From: WOZL01 sp041678645 | Lineage (GTDB): Bacteria > Patescibacteriota > Dojkabacteria > SC72 | Direction: 5' to 3' | NCBI GenBank assembly: GCA_041678645.1 | Contig: JBAYNT010000013.1 | Coordinates: 1-12,865 of the forward strand | DNA length: 12,865 nucleotides | Part shown: piece after piece, positions 1 through 7,080 of the stretch | Layout of the letters: every line of letters begins with the position of its first letter | Position numbering within the stretch: position 1 is the stretch's first letter | The notes under the pieces: model-generated | The model's database searches: none | Told to the model about the DNA's origin: nothing | The model's input: the letters and a program-made list of their open reading frames with translations, nothing else | Position numbers and translations under genes: made by a program

Positions 1-2
1 TG

Positions 3-731
3 TTTGAAGCAGTATTAAAATCAGACATTGAGATATCTCCCAATTCTCAAGAAGCTCTCGCTATGAAGCAGATATTAGAATATCTGAAGGATTTGGTTCC
101 AAAACAACAGAAAATTGATACAGAATCTCTCCATAGCTTTAAATTTGAATATACTACTGATATCGTAGAGCACATAATAAGCAACTTTGAACTGTTGATA
201 AACCCATTGGGAAGTAAAGGAGAGCTAGAATTTGATTATAACGATCAGGTTAATATTGGCAAATTAATAAGCAAAGGACAACTGGGTAATATAGCAATAT
301 CCAAAGGGGCATCACTTTCAGGATATTTATCTCTTATAGACATATTGGAGCTATTAGATAATAAATACCAAATGTATATCCCGCTACTATCCGATTTCAT
401 AGATATAGATAATGAATTAGATAGGCCAACCAGCAAGAGTTTTCTACTACCAAAAGAGCTGGATGAAAATTTAGATATAAAAAGAGCTATCTCAAAGAAA
501 CTGACAGATATATATTCGGATATTAAGAATTGGAGAGATGAGTCAAAAAGTGAAATGTCTGAAGAAATGTCAAAAGAATTTACTAGATATCTTCTACCGA
601 TGTCACATTTAACTAGGTTTAATCTATACTTAGATATAAATGATATGTTTCGTTTAAGAAAGGTGAAAACGAGGTATTCTCAAGAATGGTTAAAACTTTT
701 CTATCAGCGAGATCCTCTATTTAAAAAATAG
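3..731 (+). CDS. ThyX-like (flavin-dependent thymidylate synthase family) protein, C-terminal part, truncated by the window edge
   Basis: The reading frame is open from base 3 with no stop, and the first ATG (position 63) has no ribosome-binding site, so the gene very likely starts upstream and 63 is an internal Met. Numbering from that Met, the last 50 residues resemble the end of ThyX: RYLLP at 175-179, T184, an Asn at 193, LR at 198-199 and SQEW at 206-209, matching the family pattern of (A)R-x-LP, T, N, then LR followed by (A)Q and an acidic residue. The ThyX flavin/dUMP signature (RHR...S) is not visible in the part present. It may lie upstream, or this may be a degenerate second ThyX-like domain. 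ThyX would use methylenetetrahydrofolate and FAD to turn dUMP into dTMP. The next gene, dcd, supplies that pathway, which supports the call. Family assignment is by eye and tentative; a conserved protein of unknown function is the alternative. Confidence 0.5.
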   Translation, partial: FEAVLKSDIEISPNSQEALAMKQILEYLKDLVPKQQKIDTESLHSFKFEYTTDIVEHIISNFELLINPLGSKGELEFDYNDQVNIGKLISKGQLGNIAISKGASLSGYLSLIDILELLDNKYQMYIPLLSDFIDIDNELDRPTSKSFLLPKELDENLDIKRAISKKLTDIYSDIKNWRDESKSEMSEEMSKEFTRYLLPMSHLTRFNLYLDINDMFRLRKVKTRYSQEWLKLFYQRDPLFKK

Positions 732-741
732 TCTAGAAAAA

Positions 742-750
742 TGGTAAAAT
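742..750 (+). promoter_or_regulatory. Possible extended -10 element ahead of dcd
   Basis: The 47-base gap between the ThyX-like gene and dcd contains TGGTAAAAT, an extended -10 (TGn plus TAAAAT) ending 28 nt before the dcd ATG. There is no convincing -35 and no Shine-Dalgarno before dcd. A similar TGGTAAACT occurs before prgI. Weak evidence; dcd could equally be read through from the upstream gene. Confidence 0.3.
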
Positions 751-778
751 CTGTAATCTAACTTCAGAAACTTAAATC

Positions 779-1351
779 ATGGTCTTGAGCGACAAAGGTA
801 TAAAAGAGGCAATAAAGCGAGGAGTAATTAATATAGATCCATTTGAGGAAGAGAACCTTCAGCCAGCTTCCTATGATCTCCATATGGGTAAGAGCCTGTT
901 ACTTTTTGACAGGGGCCATAACTCTCATATTGATATAAAGGAGCCTATGGATAAACTCATGGTTGAGTATAAGATGGGTCCAGAGGGATATATACTTCAT
1001 CCTAAAGAATTTATTTTAGCAAATATCAGAGAGATTACTGGAGTAAATGACGAATATGTTGGATTTTTACATGGGAAAAGCTCTCTTGCCAGAATAGGCC
1101 TTTTAATACATGCCACTGCAGGGTTATTAGATCCTGGTAATGAGCTGAGATTAACTTTGGAGCTTTACAACTTATCTCCTCTTCCAATTAAACTCTATCC
1201 TGATATGAAAATTGCACAAATTACTTTTAACGAATTAGATCAGAAATGTGAGAGAGCATATGGGAGTGAAGGTTTAAATAGTAAGTATAAGGGGGATCTG
1301 AAGGTTCAAGGCAGTAAAATGTATGAAAACTATCTAAATGATAAAAAATAA
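779..1351 (+). CDS. dcd: dCTP deaminase
   Basis: Hydrolytic deaminase of the trimeric dUTPase-fold family, converting dCTP to dUTP in the cytoplasm as a source of dUMP for thymidylate synthesis. The 190 residues match the family's usual length (about 190). Visible motifs are QPASYDLHMG at 28-37, the substrate-binding GKSSLARIG at 99-107 (Ser101/Ser102, Arg105), HATAGLLDPG at 111-120, and the catalytic Glu in LTLELYN (Glu128). The C-terminal KYKGDL...Q segment (169-177) corresponds to the tail that closes over the nucleotide. Some family members also have dUTPase activity; whether this one does cannot be decided by eye. The start is the first ATG, which gives the usual N-terminus; no Shine-Dalgarno precedes it. 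The gene lies 47 nt after the ThyX-like gene, and its end overlaps sufS by 14 nt in another frame, suggesting one transcript. Confidence 0.93.
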   Translation: MVLSDKGIKEAIKRGVINIDPFEEENLQPASYDLHMGKSLLLFDRGHNSHIDIKEPMDKLMVEYKMGPEGYILHPKEFILANIREITGVNDEYVGFLHGKSSLARIGLLIHATAGLLDPGNELRLTLELYNLSPLPIKLYPDMKIAQITFNELDQKCERAYGSEGLNSKYKGDLKVQGSKMYENYLNDKK

Positions 1352-2615
1352 TATCAAAAAACAATTTCCGATATTTAAGAATAGAATTAATGGTAAAACA
1401 TTAATATATTTAGATAATTCTGCCACTACACAGAAACCTGAAACGGTAATAGAGGGACTAAGAGAGTACTACAGTAAATATAATTCCAATATACATAGAA
1501 GTGCACATCTTCTTTCTCAGAAAGCCACAGAGAAATGGTTAGATGCTCATAAGATTGTGGCGGAATTTTTAAATGCTAATTCTTACAAAGAGATAGTTTT
1601 TGTTCGTAATTCTACCGAGGGTATAAATCTCTTTGTGAATACATACGGTAAGAGTAATTTACAAAAAGGAGATACTGTTATCCTTACAGAAATGGAGCAT
1701 CACAGTAATATCGTACCTTGGCGAATGTTAAAAGAGGAGATAGGTTTCAATATCGAATATATTCCTGTTAATCAAGAGTATGAATTAGATCTTGAATGGT
1801 TCCAAGAGAGAATAAAGGAGTTAGGAGATAAGATTAAAATAGTTTCTGTACTACACATTTCTAATGTTTTAGGGACAATTAACGATGTTAAGAGAATTAC
1901 AGAAATCTCTCATACCGTTGGAGCAAAAGTGTTCATTGATGCTGCACAAAGTGTCGCTCGATTACCAATAGATGTAAAAGACATAGGGTGTGATGCTCTA
2001 GTTTTCTCTGGTCACAAAGTATATGGACCTACTGGATCGGGAGCACTTTATGTTAAGCAAGCAATTTTAGAAGAAATGCCTCCATATATGGGTGGAGGGG
2101 AAATGATAAAGGAAGTTCATAGGGAAAGCTTTTCTTTAAATGAGCTACCTTGGAGATTTGAAGCAGGCACTCCAGATATAGCAGATGGAATAGTGTTAGG
2201 AGAAACATTGCAATGGTTTAGGAAAACGGTTAAACAAATTGGAGGGTATGATTGTCTTATAGAGCATGAGAGAGAGTTAATTGGGCAGTTCTTATCTCAA
2301 TTTGAAGATCTGCAATGGTTTAAGCTATTCGGCAAAGAGGAGCGACTAGGTTCTATATCCTTTAATTTAGAAGGCTTTACCTTTGCTGGGTGCAGAGAGG
2401 GGACAGTAGATAGTAATAAACAGGGTGAAGAGATCTTGGGATTCTTATCCTCTCAAGGTTTATGTATTAGAGATGGTTTCCACTGTGCACAACCTTTACA
2501 TGAGAAATTTCATAGGGGCCCAACTATGCGGGTCAGTTTGGGCATTTATAATGATAGTAAGGATATAGATATAGCGGCAAAGCTTATTAAGCAGGGTGTG
2601 CTAAGAGTTATGTAA
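1338..2615 (+). CDS. sufS: Group II cysteine desulfurase (SufS/CsdA type)
   Basis: PLP-dependent enzyme that removes sulfur from L-cysteine as a persulfide for Fe-S cluster or thio-cofactor and tRNA thiolation. Key parts are all present: YLDNSATTQKP at 24-34, the PLP-stacking His in HHSNIVPW (121-128), DAAQS at 201-205, the Schiff-base Lys227 in SGHKVYGPTGSG, and the active-site Cys383 in RDGFHCAQPL. The RVSLGIYN motif (398-405) closes the fold. At 425 residues it is slightly longer than E. coli SufS (406), mainly because of about 13 extra residues around 349-361 (including Cys352) between FNLEG and the helix before the active-site loop; the usual HxHD there is absent. No sufBCD or sufU lies nearby. 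The ATG at 1338 gives the normal N-terminus and lies within the end of dcd, with no clear ribosome-binding site, so translational coupling is likely. Confidence 0.92.
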   Translation: MIKNNIKKQFPIFKNRINGKTLIYLDNSATTQKPETVIEGLREYYSKYNSNIHRSAHLLSQKATEKWLDAHKIVAEFLNANSYKEIVFVRNSTEGINLFVNTYGKSNLQKGDTVILTEMEHHSNIVPWRMLKEEIGFNIEYIPVNQEYELDLEWFQERIKELGDKIKIVSVLHISNVLGTINDVKRITEISHTVGAKVFIDAAQSVARLPIDVKDIGCDALVFSGHKVYGPTGSGALYVKQAILEEMPPYMGGGEMIKEVHRESFSLNELPWRFEAGTPDIADGIVLGETLQWFRKTVKQIGGYDCLIEHERELIGQFLSQFEDLQWFKLFGKEERLGSISFNLEGFTFAGCREGTVDSNKQGEEILGFLSSQGLCIRDGFHCAQPLHEKFHRGPTMRVSLGIYNDSKDIDIAAKLIKQGVLRVM

Positions 2616-2633
2616 TTGTGTTATTATATTTCT
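2616..2633 (+). promoter_or_regulatory. Leaderless-type promoter (-10 only 6 nt before the ATG) for the Lon-like ATPase gene
   Basis: The 18 bases between the sufS stop and the ATG at 2634 contain TGT followed by TATTAT (2622-2627), an extended -10, then exactly 6 nt and the ATG. Transcription starting about 7 nt after the -10 would begin at or next to the start codon. No Shine-Dalgarno is present and no clear -35 is seen in the sufS end. The box TTGTKTTATTATAT recurs with identical spacing before the gene at 7980. Confidence 0.5.
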
Positions 2634-3824
2634 ATGGATGATACTGCCTTAATTAATAATAGAAACAGTGCTCAGAATGATTTCCAAGAGGATATAAATC
2701 TCCTACATCAGAAGCTGTCAAATTCGAATGTTCCTCCAGACCTTAAGGAAGAGACATTAAGAGCTATATCTAGACTCTCTCGTATTGCGAGGTATGGTAA
2801 TTACAGCACAGAATTTGAGACGATAGATAAATATGTTGACTGGATAAGTAGGATACCTTGGGGTGTTGTAACTCAGGATAGCTACAATATAGATAATGCT
2901 AAACAAATAATGGATTCCACACATTATGGTATGGATACCATCAAGAATTTGATATTAGATTATTTAGCGGTAATGGAGCTCCAAAATAGGGGCATCTCGA
3001 ATATAATACCTGAACCTGTTAACTTAGGGGACAAAGATTTCTCTAATCCATACAATGTTCCACCTGTTGCTGATAATAGGGTAAATGCTACAGCCAAATC
3101 CCCTGTATTGCTGTTTGTTGGTCTTCAGGGTGTTGGTAAAACATCTATAGCCAAATCTATAGCGAAGGCTATGGGCAGGAAATTCTCTAGGATTTCTCTT
3201 GGAGCTATAGGGGACGTTAATACGATAAGGGGGGTTCCAAGATATGTAGCAGGTGCAGAACCAGGGCAGATAATCAAATCATTAATAAGGACGGGTAGTA
3301 TGAACCCAGTGATTTTGTTAGATGAAATTGAAAAGTCTAGTGGTCAGCAAGGGTTGCTAAATGATGTTATGTCCGCATTATTAGAAATATTGGATCCTGA
3401 ACAGAATCAGCATTTTATAGATCATTACATAGATTCTCCTGTAGATTTATCAAATGTATTCTTTATCTGTACTGCTAATAACTTGGGTGGTTTATCGGCC
3501 GCACTCCTAGATAGGGTTGAAATTATTAGATTTACAAGCTATTCTGACGAGGAAAAAGAGGTTATTGCTAGAAGGTACATATTGCCTAAAGTTCTTATGG
3601 AGACGGGACTTAGTGATCAGCATCTTCAAATAAGAGATGAGGTTTGGCCATTATTAATTAGGCCAATAGGATTTGATGCAGGTATAAGACAATTAGAGAG
3701 AAACATATACACATTAGTGAGGTCTGTAGCAAGAAAATTGGTAACAGGCTCTCCCATACCAATAGTTATAACGAATGAGAATGTAAATGATTTCGTTTTG
3801 TCTGACCAGGGGACATTAAGCTAA
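2634..3824 (+). CDS. Lon-type AAA+ ATPase without N-terminal substrate domain and without peptidase domain
   Basis: The 396 residues align with the central part of Lon protease only. Residues 20-75 match the helical segment that precedes the ATPase (YVDWISRIPWG at 67-77), and HYGMDTIKNLILDYLAV (97-113) the start of the AAA+ module. Walker A is GLQGVGKT (163-170), Walker B VILLDE (226-231), then LLEILDPEQN (249-258), sensor-1 Asn282, arginine-finger region LLDRVEII (291-298) and sensor-2 GIRQLER (350-356). The ATPase core looks intact. The protein ends after the small AAA lid: the Ser/Lys peptidase domain is missing, as is the roughly 200-residue LON N-domain. About 38 extra residues (118-155) sit before Walker A. 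ATG 2634 is chosen over the in-frame TTG at 2616 because the latter would lie in the promoter box. It probably acts as an unfoldase, chaperone or remodeler rather than a protease; that role is inferred. Confidence 0.85.
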   Translation: MDDTALINNRNSAQNDFQEDINLLHQKLSNSNVPPDLKEETLRAISRLSRIARYGNYSTEFETIDKYVDWISRIPWGVVTQDSYNIDNAKQIMDSTHYGMDTIKNLILDYLAVMELQNRGISNIIPEPVNLGDKDFSNPYNVPPVADNRVNATAKSPVLLFVGLQGVGKTSIAKSIAKAMGRKFSRISLGAIGDVNTIRGVPRYVAGAEPGQIIKSLIRTGSMNPVILLDEIEKSSGQQGLLNDVMSALLEILDPEQNQHFIDHYIDSPVDLSNVFFICTANNLGGLSAALLDRVEIIRFTSYSDEEKEVIARRYILPKVLMETGLSDQHLQIRDEVWPLLIRPIGFDAGIRQLERNIYTLVRSVARKLVTGSPIPIVITNENVNDFVLSDQGTLS

Positions 3825-3830
3825 ACCCCT
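3808..3830. terminator. Weak inverted repeat at the convergent ends of the Lon-like gene and the 76-residue ORF
   Basis: AGGGG (3808-3812) pairs with CCCCT (3826-3830) around a 13-base loop that holds both stop codons. On the plus strand it is followed by only a short TTT, and there is no U-tract on the minus strand, so termination function is a guess from position. Confidence 0.25.
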
Positions 3831-4051
3831 TTAAATGGATTAATCAAACCGAGTGCACTAATAGCTCTAGTAACGGCATCTTCTTTTCTCCCCATTGTAA
3901 TACCTGCCCTTTCTTTTGAGCGAAGTTCAGATTTAGTTATAGCATCTAGATCTTCATTTATTTTTTCCTTCGAGAAACTTTGAAGATCAGATTTCTGTGT
4001 AACTAAATATTTTTTTATATCAATATCAGTATTGCTGTTGTCCGTCATCAT
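3821..4051 (-). CDS. Small hypothetical protein downstream of virB4
   Basis: This 76-residue ORF overlaps the end of virB4 by 26 nt and ends in a 4-base overlap (3821-3824) with the convergent Lon-like gene. It starts with two consecutive ATGs (4051 and 4048) preceded by GAAGAAG, a weak Shine-Dalgarno at best, so the exact start is open. The protein is soluble and charged, with no signal peptide or membrane segment, and probably helical. The C-terminal part (RSKERAGITMGRKEDAVTRA, 44-63) is basic; the end LGLINPFKGV is apolar. I do not recognise the family. Its position as last gene of the prgI-virB4 operon suggests an accessory of the secretion machine, by association only. Its reality rests on operon position and the absence of any other gene in this slot. 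Confidence 0.6.
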   Translation of the reverse strand: MMTDNSNTDIDIKKYLVTQKSDLQSFSKEKINEDLDAITKSELRSKERAGITMGRKEDAVTRAISALGLINPFKGV

Positions 4052-6440
4052 CTTCTTCAGATAAATTAACCATGCCCTGTGGCGTCATATGCTGCCTGTC
4101 CCTTTGTAAATCTCTTCTGTCTTTAACAACCTGACCTGGGAGAGTATTCTCATCAACCCTATCTTGGAAAGTCTTTTGATGCTCATATCTTCGAGGATTC
4201 ATTTCCTTGTCTTGCTCTTCTAATCTTCTCCTTATCTCCTCTTCATATTGATTTCTTTCTTCGTCTATCTGTACTTTGTCCTCTTTGCGCCTTTGTGCAG
4301 CCCTCTCAATCATAGACAGCTGTTTACTTGCAGAGGTTGCTTCTCTAGCAGGTTGTTGTATTGTAGGGGGCTCAAAAACCTTAGCTAGTTCTTCAATAGT
4401 TCTGTTGTCCTCTATCCCCAAATCCTTCTTTCTTCTCTTCTCTTCCAAATCTTTTGGATCCGAAGTAATCACTTCATGCTCAGCTTGGCTTGACACGACC
4501 TGAATTCCTACATGGTTAGAGCCAGCGAAGAAAAGTCCTTGCCCTCTATCACAGCTTAAGAGGAAATTCTTTTCACCATCTGAGAGGTTAAATACTTTCT
4601 GCAATTTCTCTATAGCAGAAGGGCTCTGTTTCATAAGCATTTGTATGGATGAGTTAGAAATAATAGCTTTACCCATATCGTTTTTCATAAAATCTGCGAC
4701 ATCTTGAGTAATTGTTGTTAATCCTAAGTAATATTTTCTTGCACGCTTAGCGATAGAGTACATAAATCTAGCGGAATCTTCTCTTTGCATCATATACCAA
4801 GCCTCATCAACTATTAACAATCTCCTTTTTTGATCTTTTCGAATCCTCGTCCAGATGAAATCAAGCATTAAGTACATAGCAAGGGGCTTTAATTCGTCTT
4901 GTAAATCTCTAACACTAAATACTGTAAAGGAGTTGTTAATTTCAAAATTACTAGCCTCGTTAAATATCCCAGCACCACTCCCAACAATATATTTTTCCAT
5001 TCTTCTAGAAAGATCGTGTGCTTCTGGCTCAGCCATACCTTTTAATACCTTGTAAAGATCTTCGAGCATAGGTGGCTGTTTAGACTGAGTTTTAGGATCA
5101 TAGTTTATACCCTTTTCTCGATAGGTTAATATGAGGGCTCTATCTAAAATAGAGGATTCTACATTTGTTAATCCCTCAAACATGACTTTGAAGAACCCTA
5201 ACAAGGAGAGCATTTTCATTCTAAGCTCATCATCCTCGTCATCTCCTCCGCTTATACCAGAAAGCTCGAAAGGATTCATCTTGTGTCCCTGATCTTGAGA
5301 GAAAGATATGTACAAACCGTCTACCGATTTTGAGAGATCTTCATACTCCCTCTCCGGATCTATGACAATGACATCTGTTCCCATCATTAGACTCCTAATA
5401 GCTTCAAGCTTCACAAAATAGCTTTTACCTGCACCAGAGGTTGCAAAGACTACAGAATTAGCATTTTCCAAATCAAACCTATCAAAGACTACTAAACTAT
5501 TGTTATGCAAATTAACCCCATACATAATCCCATGATCCATGGTAAGCTCAGAACTAACAAATGGAAAGGTTGTTGCGAGAGATGTAGTATCCATGTTTCT
5601 AGTTATATACATCTTGTCCAAACCTAAAGGCTGTGTACTAATAAATCCAGGCTCTTGAAGTAAAGTTGCCTGCTTAGCTGTGACGCTCATGGCCGCCAAA
5701 GTAGAGGTTACATTCCTGGCGTATTTCTCAAGAAGTTCTTCATTAGGTGCAAATATTGTTATATACATTGCAAAATGGAAGAATTTCTCTGAACCTTCTG
5801 CAATAGAATCTTGCAACTGTTGAGCATCAGCAAGTTTAACTTTCAGGGAAGCGTCTATAACTTTGCGCTCTTCCATTTGGGTATACAGCGTAGCCTCCAT
5901 TTCTCCTATCTTTTTCTTAAGTTTCTCTAAGATGGTTTTTGAGTCTACAGGATAGTAGAAAGTACTTATGCGTAATGAATTCTCAAAGTTGACAATCGGA
6001 GACAACCAGTTAGGCCCTACAAATCTAGGATATCCACTTATAAAGAAAGTTTTGAAATAATAATCTCCCATTTGTAATTGATTGAAATCTACTTCTAGAT
6101 CAATTGGAGCGATTATATCTTGTAATGAAAGTCCAGAGAAGTCTCCAGAAGGCCTTTGCGTAGCCTCTACAGAAGGCTCCTGTTTCTCTTGCTTTTCCTC
6201 CTTTATCTTTTTCTTGAAAAGCTTATCAAGCATTCTGAAGAAGAAGTTCTTTTTTTCTTGTATAACTGTATCTTCCAATCTCTCCGCCTCTGTCTTTGGA
6301 GAATCCTCTTTCTCTTTAATAATATCGACTTCTTTTTGTACTTGAGTTTGAATGTTTTTATACTTATCAATAGGATTCGAGTTCTGCAACTTATCGATAA
6401 CGGGTGAGGTAATTTTTTTGTTAAAACTGTTTTTATCCAT
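4026..6440 (-). CDS. virB4: VirB4/TraC-family type IV secretion ATPase
   Basis: Hexameric cytoplasmic-face ATPase that powers type IV secretion or pilus assembly. ATG 6440 is chosen because a perfect AGGAGG (6447-6452) lies 6 nt before it; a longer frame from ATG 6455 would put that site inside the coding region. The 804 residues show a charged N-terminal stretch (about 35-95), a VirB4-like middle region, Walker A ATSGAGKSYF (333-342), VIVIDPEREY (357-366), Walker B RLLIVDEAW (540-548) and the TTITQDVADF motif (575-584). The last 145 residues or so (660-804) are an Arg/Lys/Glu-rich, probably coiled-coil tail ending in SEEDDDGQQQY, beyond the usual VirB4 end. The domain normally found at the VirB4 N-terminus is encoded by the preceding gene, so the ATPase is split. 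Its start overlaps that gene by 8 nt. No relaxase or VirD4 is present in the window, so a conjugative role cannot be claimed. Confidence 0.92.
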   Translation of the reverse strand: MDKNSFNKKITSPVIDKLQNSNPIDKYKNIQTQVQKEVDIIKEKEDSPKTEAERLEDTVIQEKKNFFFRMLDKLFKKKIKEEKQEKQEPSVEATQRPSGDFSGLSLQDIIAPIDLEVDFNQLQMGDYYFKTFFISGYPRFVGPNWLSPIVNFENSLRISTFYYPVDSKTILEKLKKKIGEMEATLYTQMEERKVIDASLKVKLADAQQLQDSIAEGSEKFFHFAMYITIFAPNEELLEKYARNVTSTLAAMSVTAKQATLLQEPGFISTQPLGLDKMYITRNMDTTSLATTFPFVSSELTMDHGIMYGVNLHNNSLVVFDRFDLENANSVVFATSGAGKSYFVKLEAIRSLMMGTDVIVIDPEREYEDLSKSVDGLYISFSQDQGHKMNPFELSGISGGDDEDDELRMKMLSLLGFFKVMFEGLTNVESSILDRALILTYREKGINYDPKTQSKQPPMLEDLYKVLKGMAEPEAHDLSRRMEKYIVGSGAGIFNEASNFEINNSFTVFSVRDLQDELKPLAMYLMLDFIWTRIRKDQKRRLLIVDEAWYMMQREDSARFMYSIAKRARKYYLGLTTITQDVADFMKNDMGKAIISNSSIQMLMKQSPSAIEKLQKVFNLSDGEKNFLLSCDRGQGLFFAGSNHVGIQVVSSQAEHEVITSDPKDLEEKRRKKDLGIEDNRTIEELAKVFEPPTIQQPAREATSASKQLSMIERAAQRRKEDKVQIDEERNQYEEEIRRRLEEQDKEMNPRRYEHQKTFQDRVDENTLPGQVVKDRRDLQRDRQHMTPQGMVNLSEEDDDGQQQY

Positions 6441-7080
6441 AGTTAGCCTCCTCATCTGGGTTATAAGTAGTGTAAAACTCTGTTATTAATTCCTGATTGC
6501 CTAATTGATGAGCTGTGAGGCCCATACGTCCGAGCTGCTTGATGATATGATCTCTTTTTGGATATAGAAATATTTTTGCCTTCTCTAAAAGCTGCTCTTT
6601 TCTCATTGCCTTCTGTGCTTCTTGTTCATCTTTGGTTTTCTTTGCACCAAAGAGGCCTGCACCAGGTAGTTTAGCCGCAGGATTATAGGGGATAACAATA
6701 AAGAAGTTCTTATCTAAGACATTATTCCTTATTATCAAATTTTGTATAAATTCAGTATATATTTTCATCATCTTGCTTAAACCTTTAGACGTACCTTCTA
6801 TCTTTTGGTTTTTAAGATAAATAACATAGTTAGAAATATCAATTCTCCTAGTCCTAATTAATATCTGGATATGGAAATTAAGAGAATTTAACAGACCTGC
6901 AAATGCATAAATTTTGTTATCCTGCTCATACTCAGCTAAAAGATCAAAATTGATAGCATTGGTTTGTAAAACTAATGCAACACTGCCACTTTCAGTTATG
7001 ACTAAATCGTCAACTATATCTTTAACCTCTAAATGGCCCTGGGTGGATGAAGCTGTTCGGGCTCTTTCTTTTGCATCCAT
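6433..7080 (-). CDS. TraC/VirB4 N-terminal-domain protein of the type IV secretion cluster
   Basis: The 215 residues look like the N-terminal domain of TraC/TrsE/VirB4 proteins as a separate polypeptide. STQGHLEVKDIVDDLVITESG (12-32) followed by a Val/Leu-rich strand, NAINFDLLAEYEQDNKIYAF (41-60) and LLNSLNFHIQILIRTRRIDISNYVIYL (63-89) follow the family pattern of an 'NF.L..EEQD' motif, a helix with LNSL, and a strand pair ending in R-R-x-D. No Walker motifs are present; these are in the next gene. The C-terminal third is a charged helical linker plus LGRMGLTAHQL (183-193). The start ATG overlaps the prgI stop by one base (TAATG) and the end overlaps virB4 by 8 nt, so all three are very likely translationally coupled. 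It probably works with VirB4 at the inner face of the membrane. Assignment by eye; the operon context makes it firm. Confidence 0.8.
   Translation of the reverse strand: MDAKERARTASSTQGHLEVKDIVDDLVITESGSVALVLQTNAINFDLLAEYEQDNKIYAFAGLLNSLNFHIQILIRTRRIDISNYVIYLKNQKIEGTSKGLSKMMKIYTEFIQNLIIRNNVLDKNFFIVIPYNPAAKLPGAGLFGAKKTKDEQEAQKAMRKEQLLEKAKIFLYPKRDHIIKQLGRMGLTAHQLGNQELITEFYTTYNPDEEANYG
6447..6452 (-). promoter_or_regulatory. Consensus Shine-Dalgarno that fixes the virB4 start
   Basis: On the minus strand AGGAGG stands 6 nt before ATG 6440, inside the end of the upstream gene. It is the only consensus ribosome-binding site I found in the window, and it rules against the longer start at 6455, which lies only 3 nt upstream of it. 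Confidence 0.85.

Noticed and set aside
2616..2633. TTG start giving an N-terminus MCYYIS on the Lon-like protein
   Set aside because: The codons coincide with a -10 box that recurs before another gene; ATG 2634 is the natural start.
6082..6407. Plus-strand open frames opposite the start of virB4
   Set aside because: Phe/Leu/Ser-rich shadows of the Lys/Glu-rich virB4 N-terminal region; no start signals.
6441..6455. Longer virB4 start at ATG 6455
   Set aside because: The perfect AGGAGG at 6447-6452 lies within that extension and is correctly spaced for ATG 6440.
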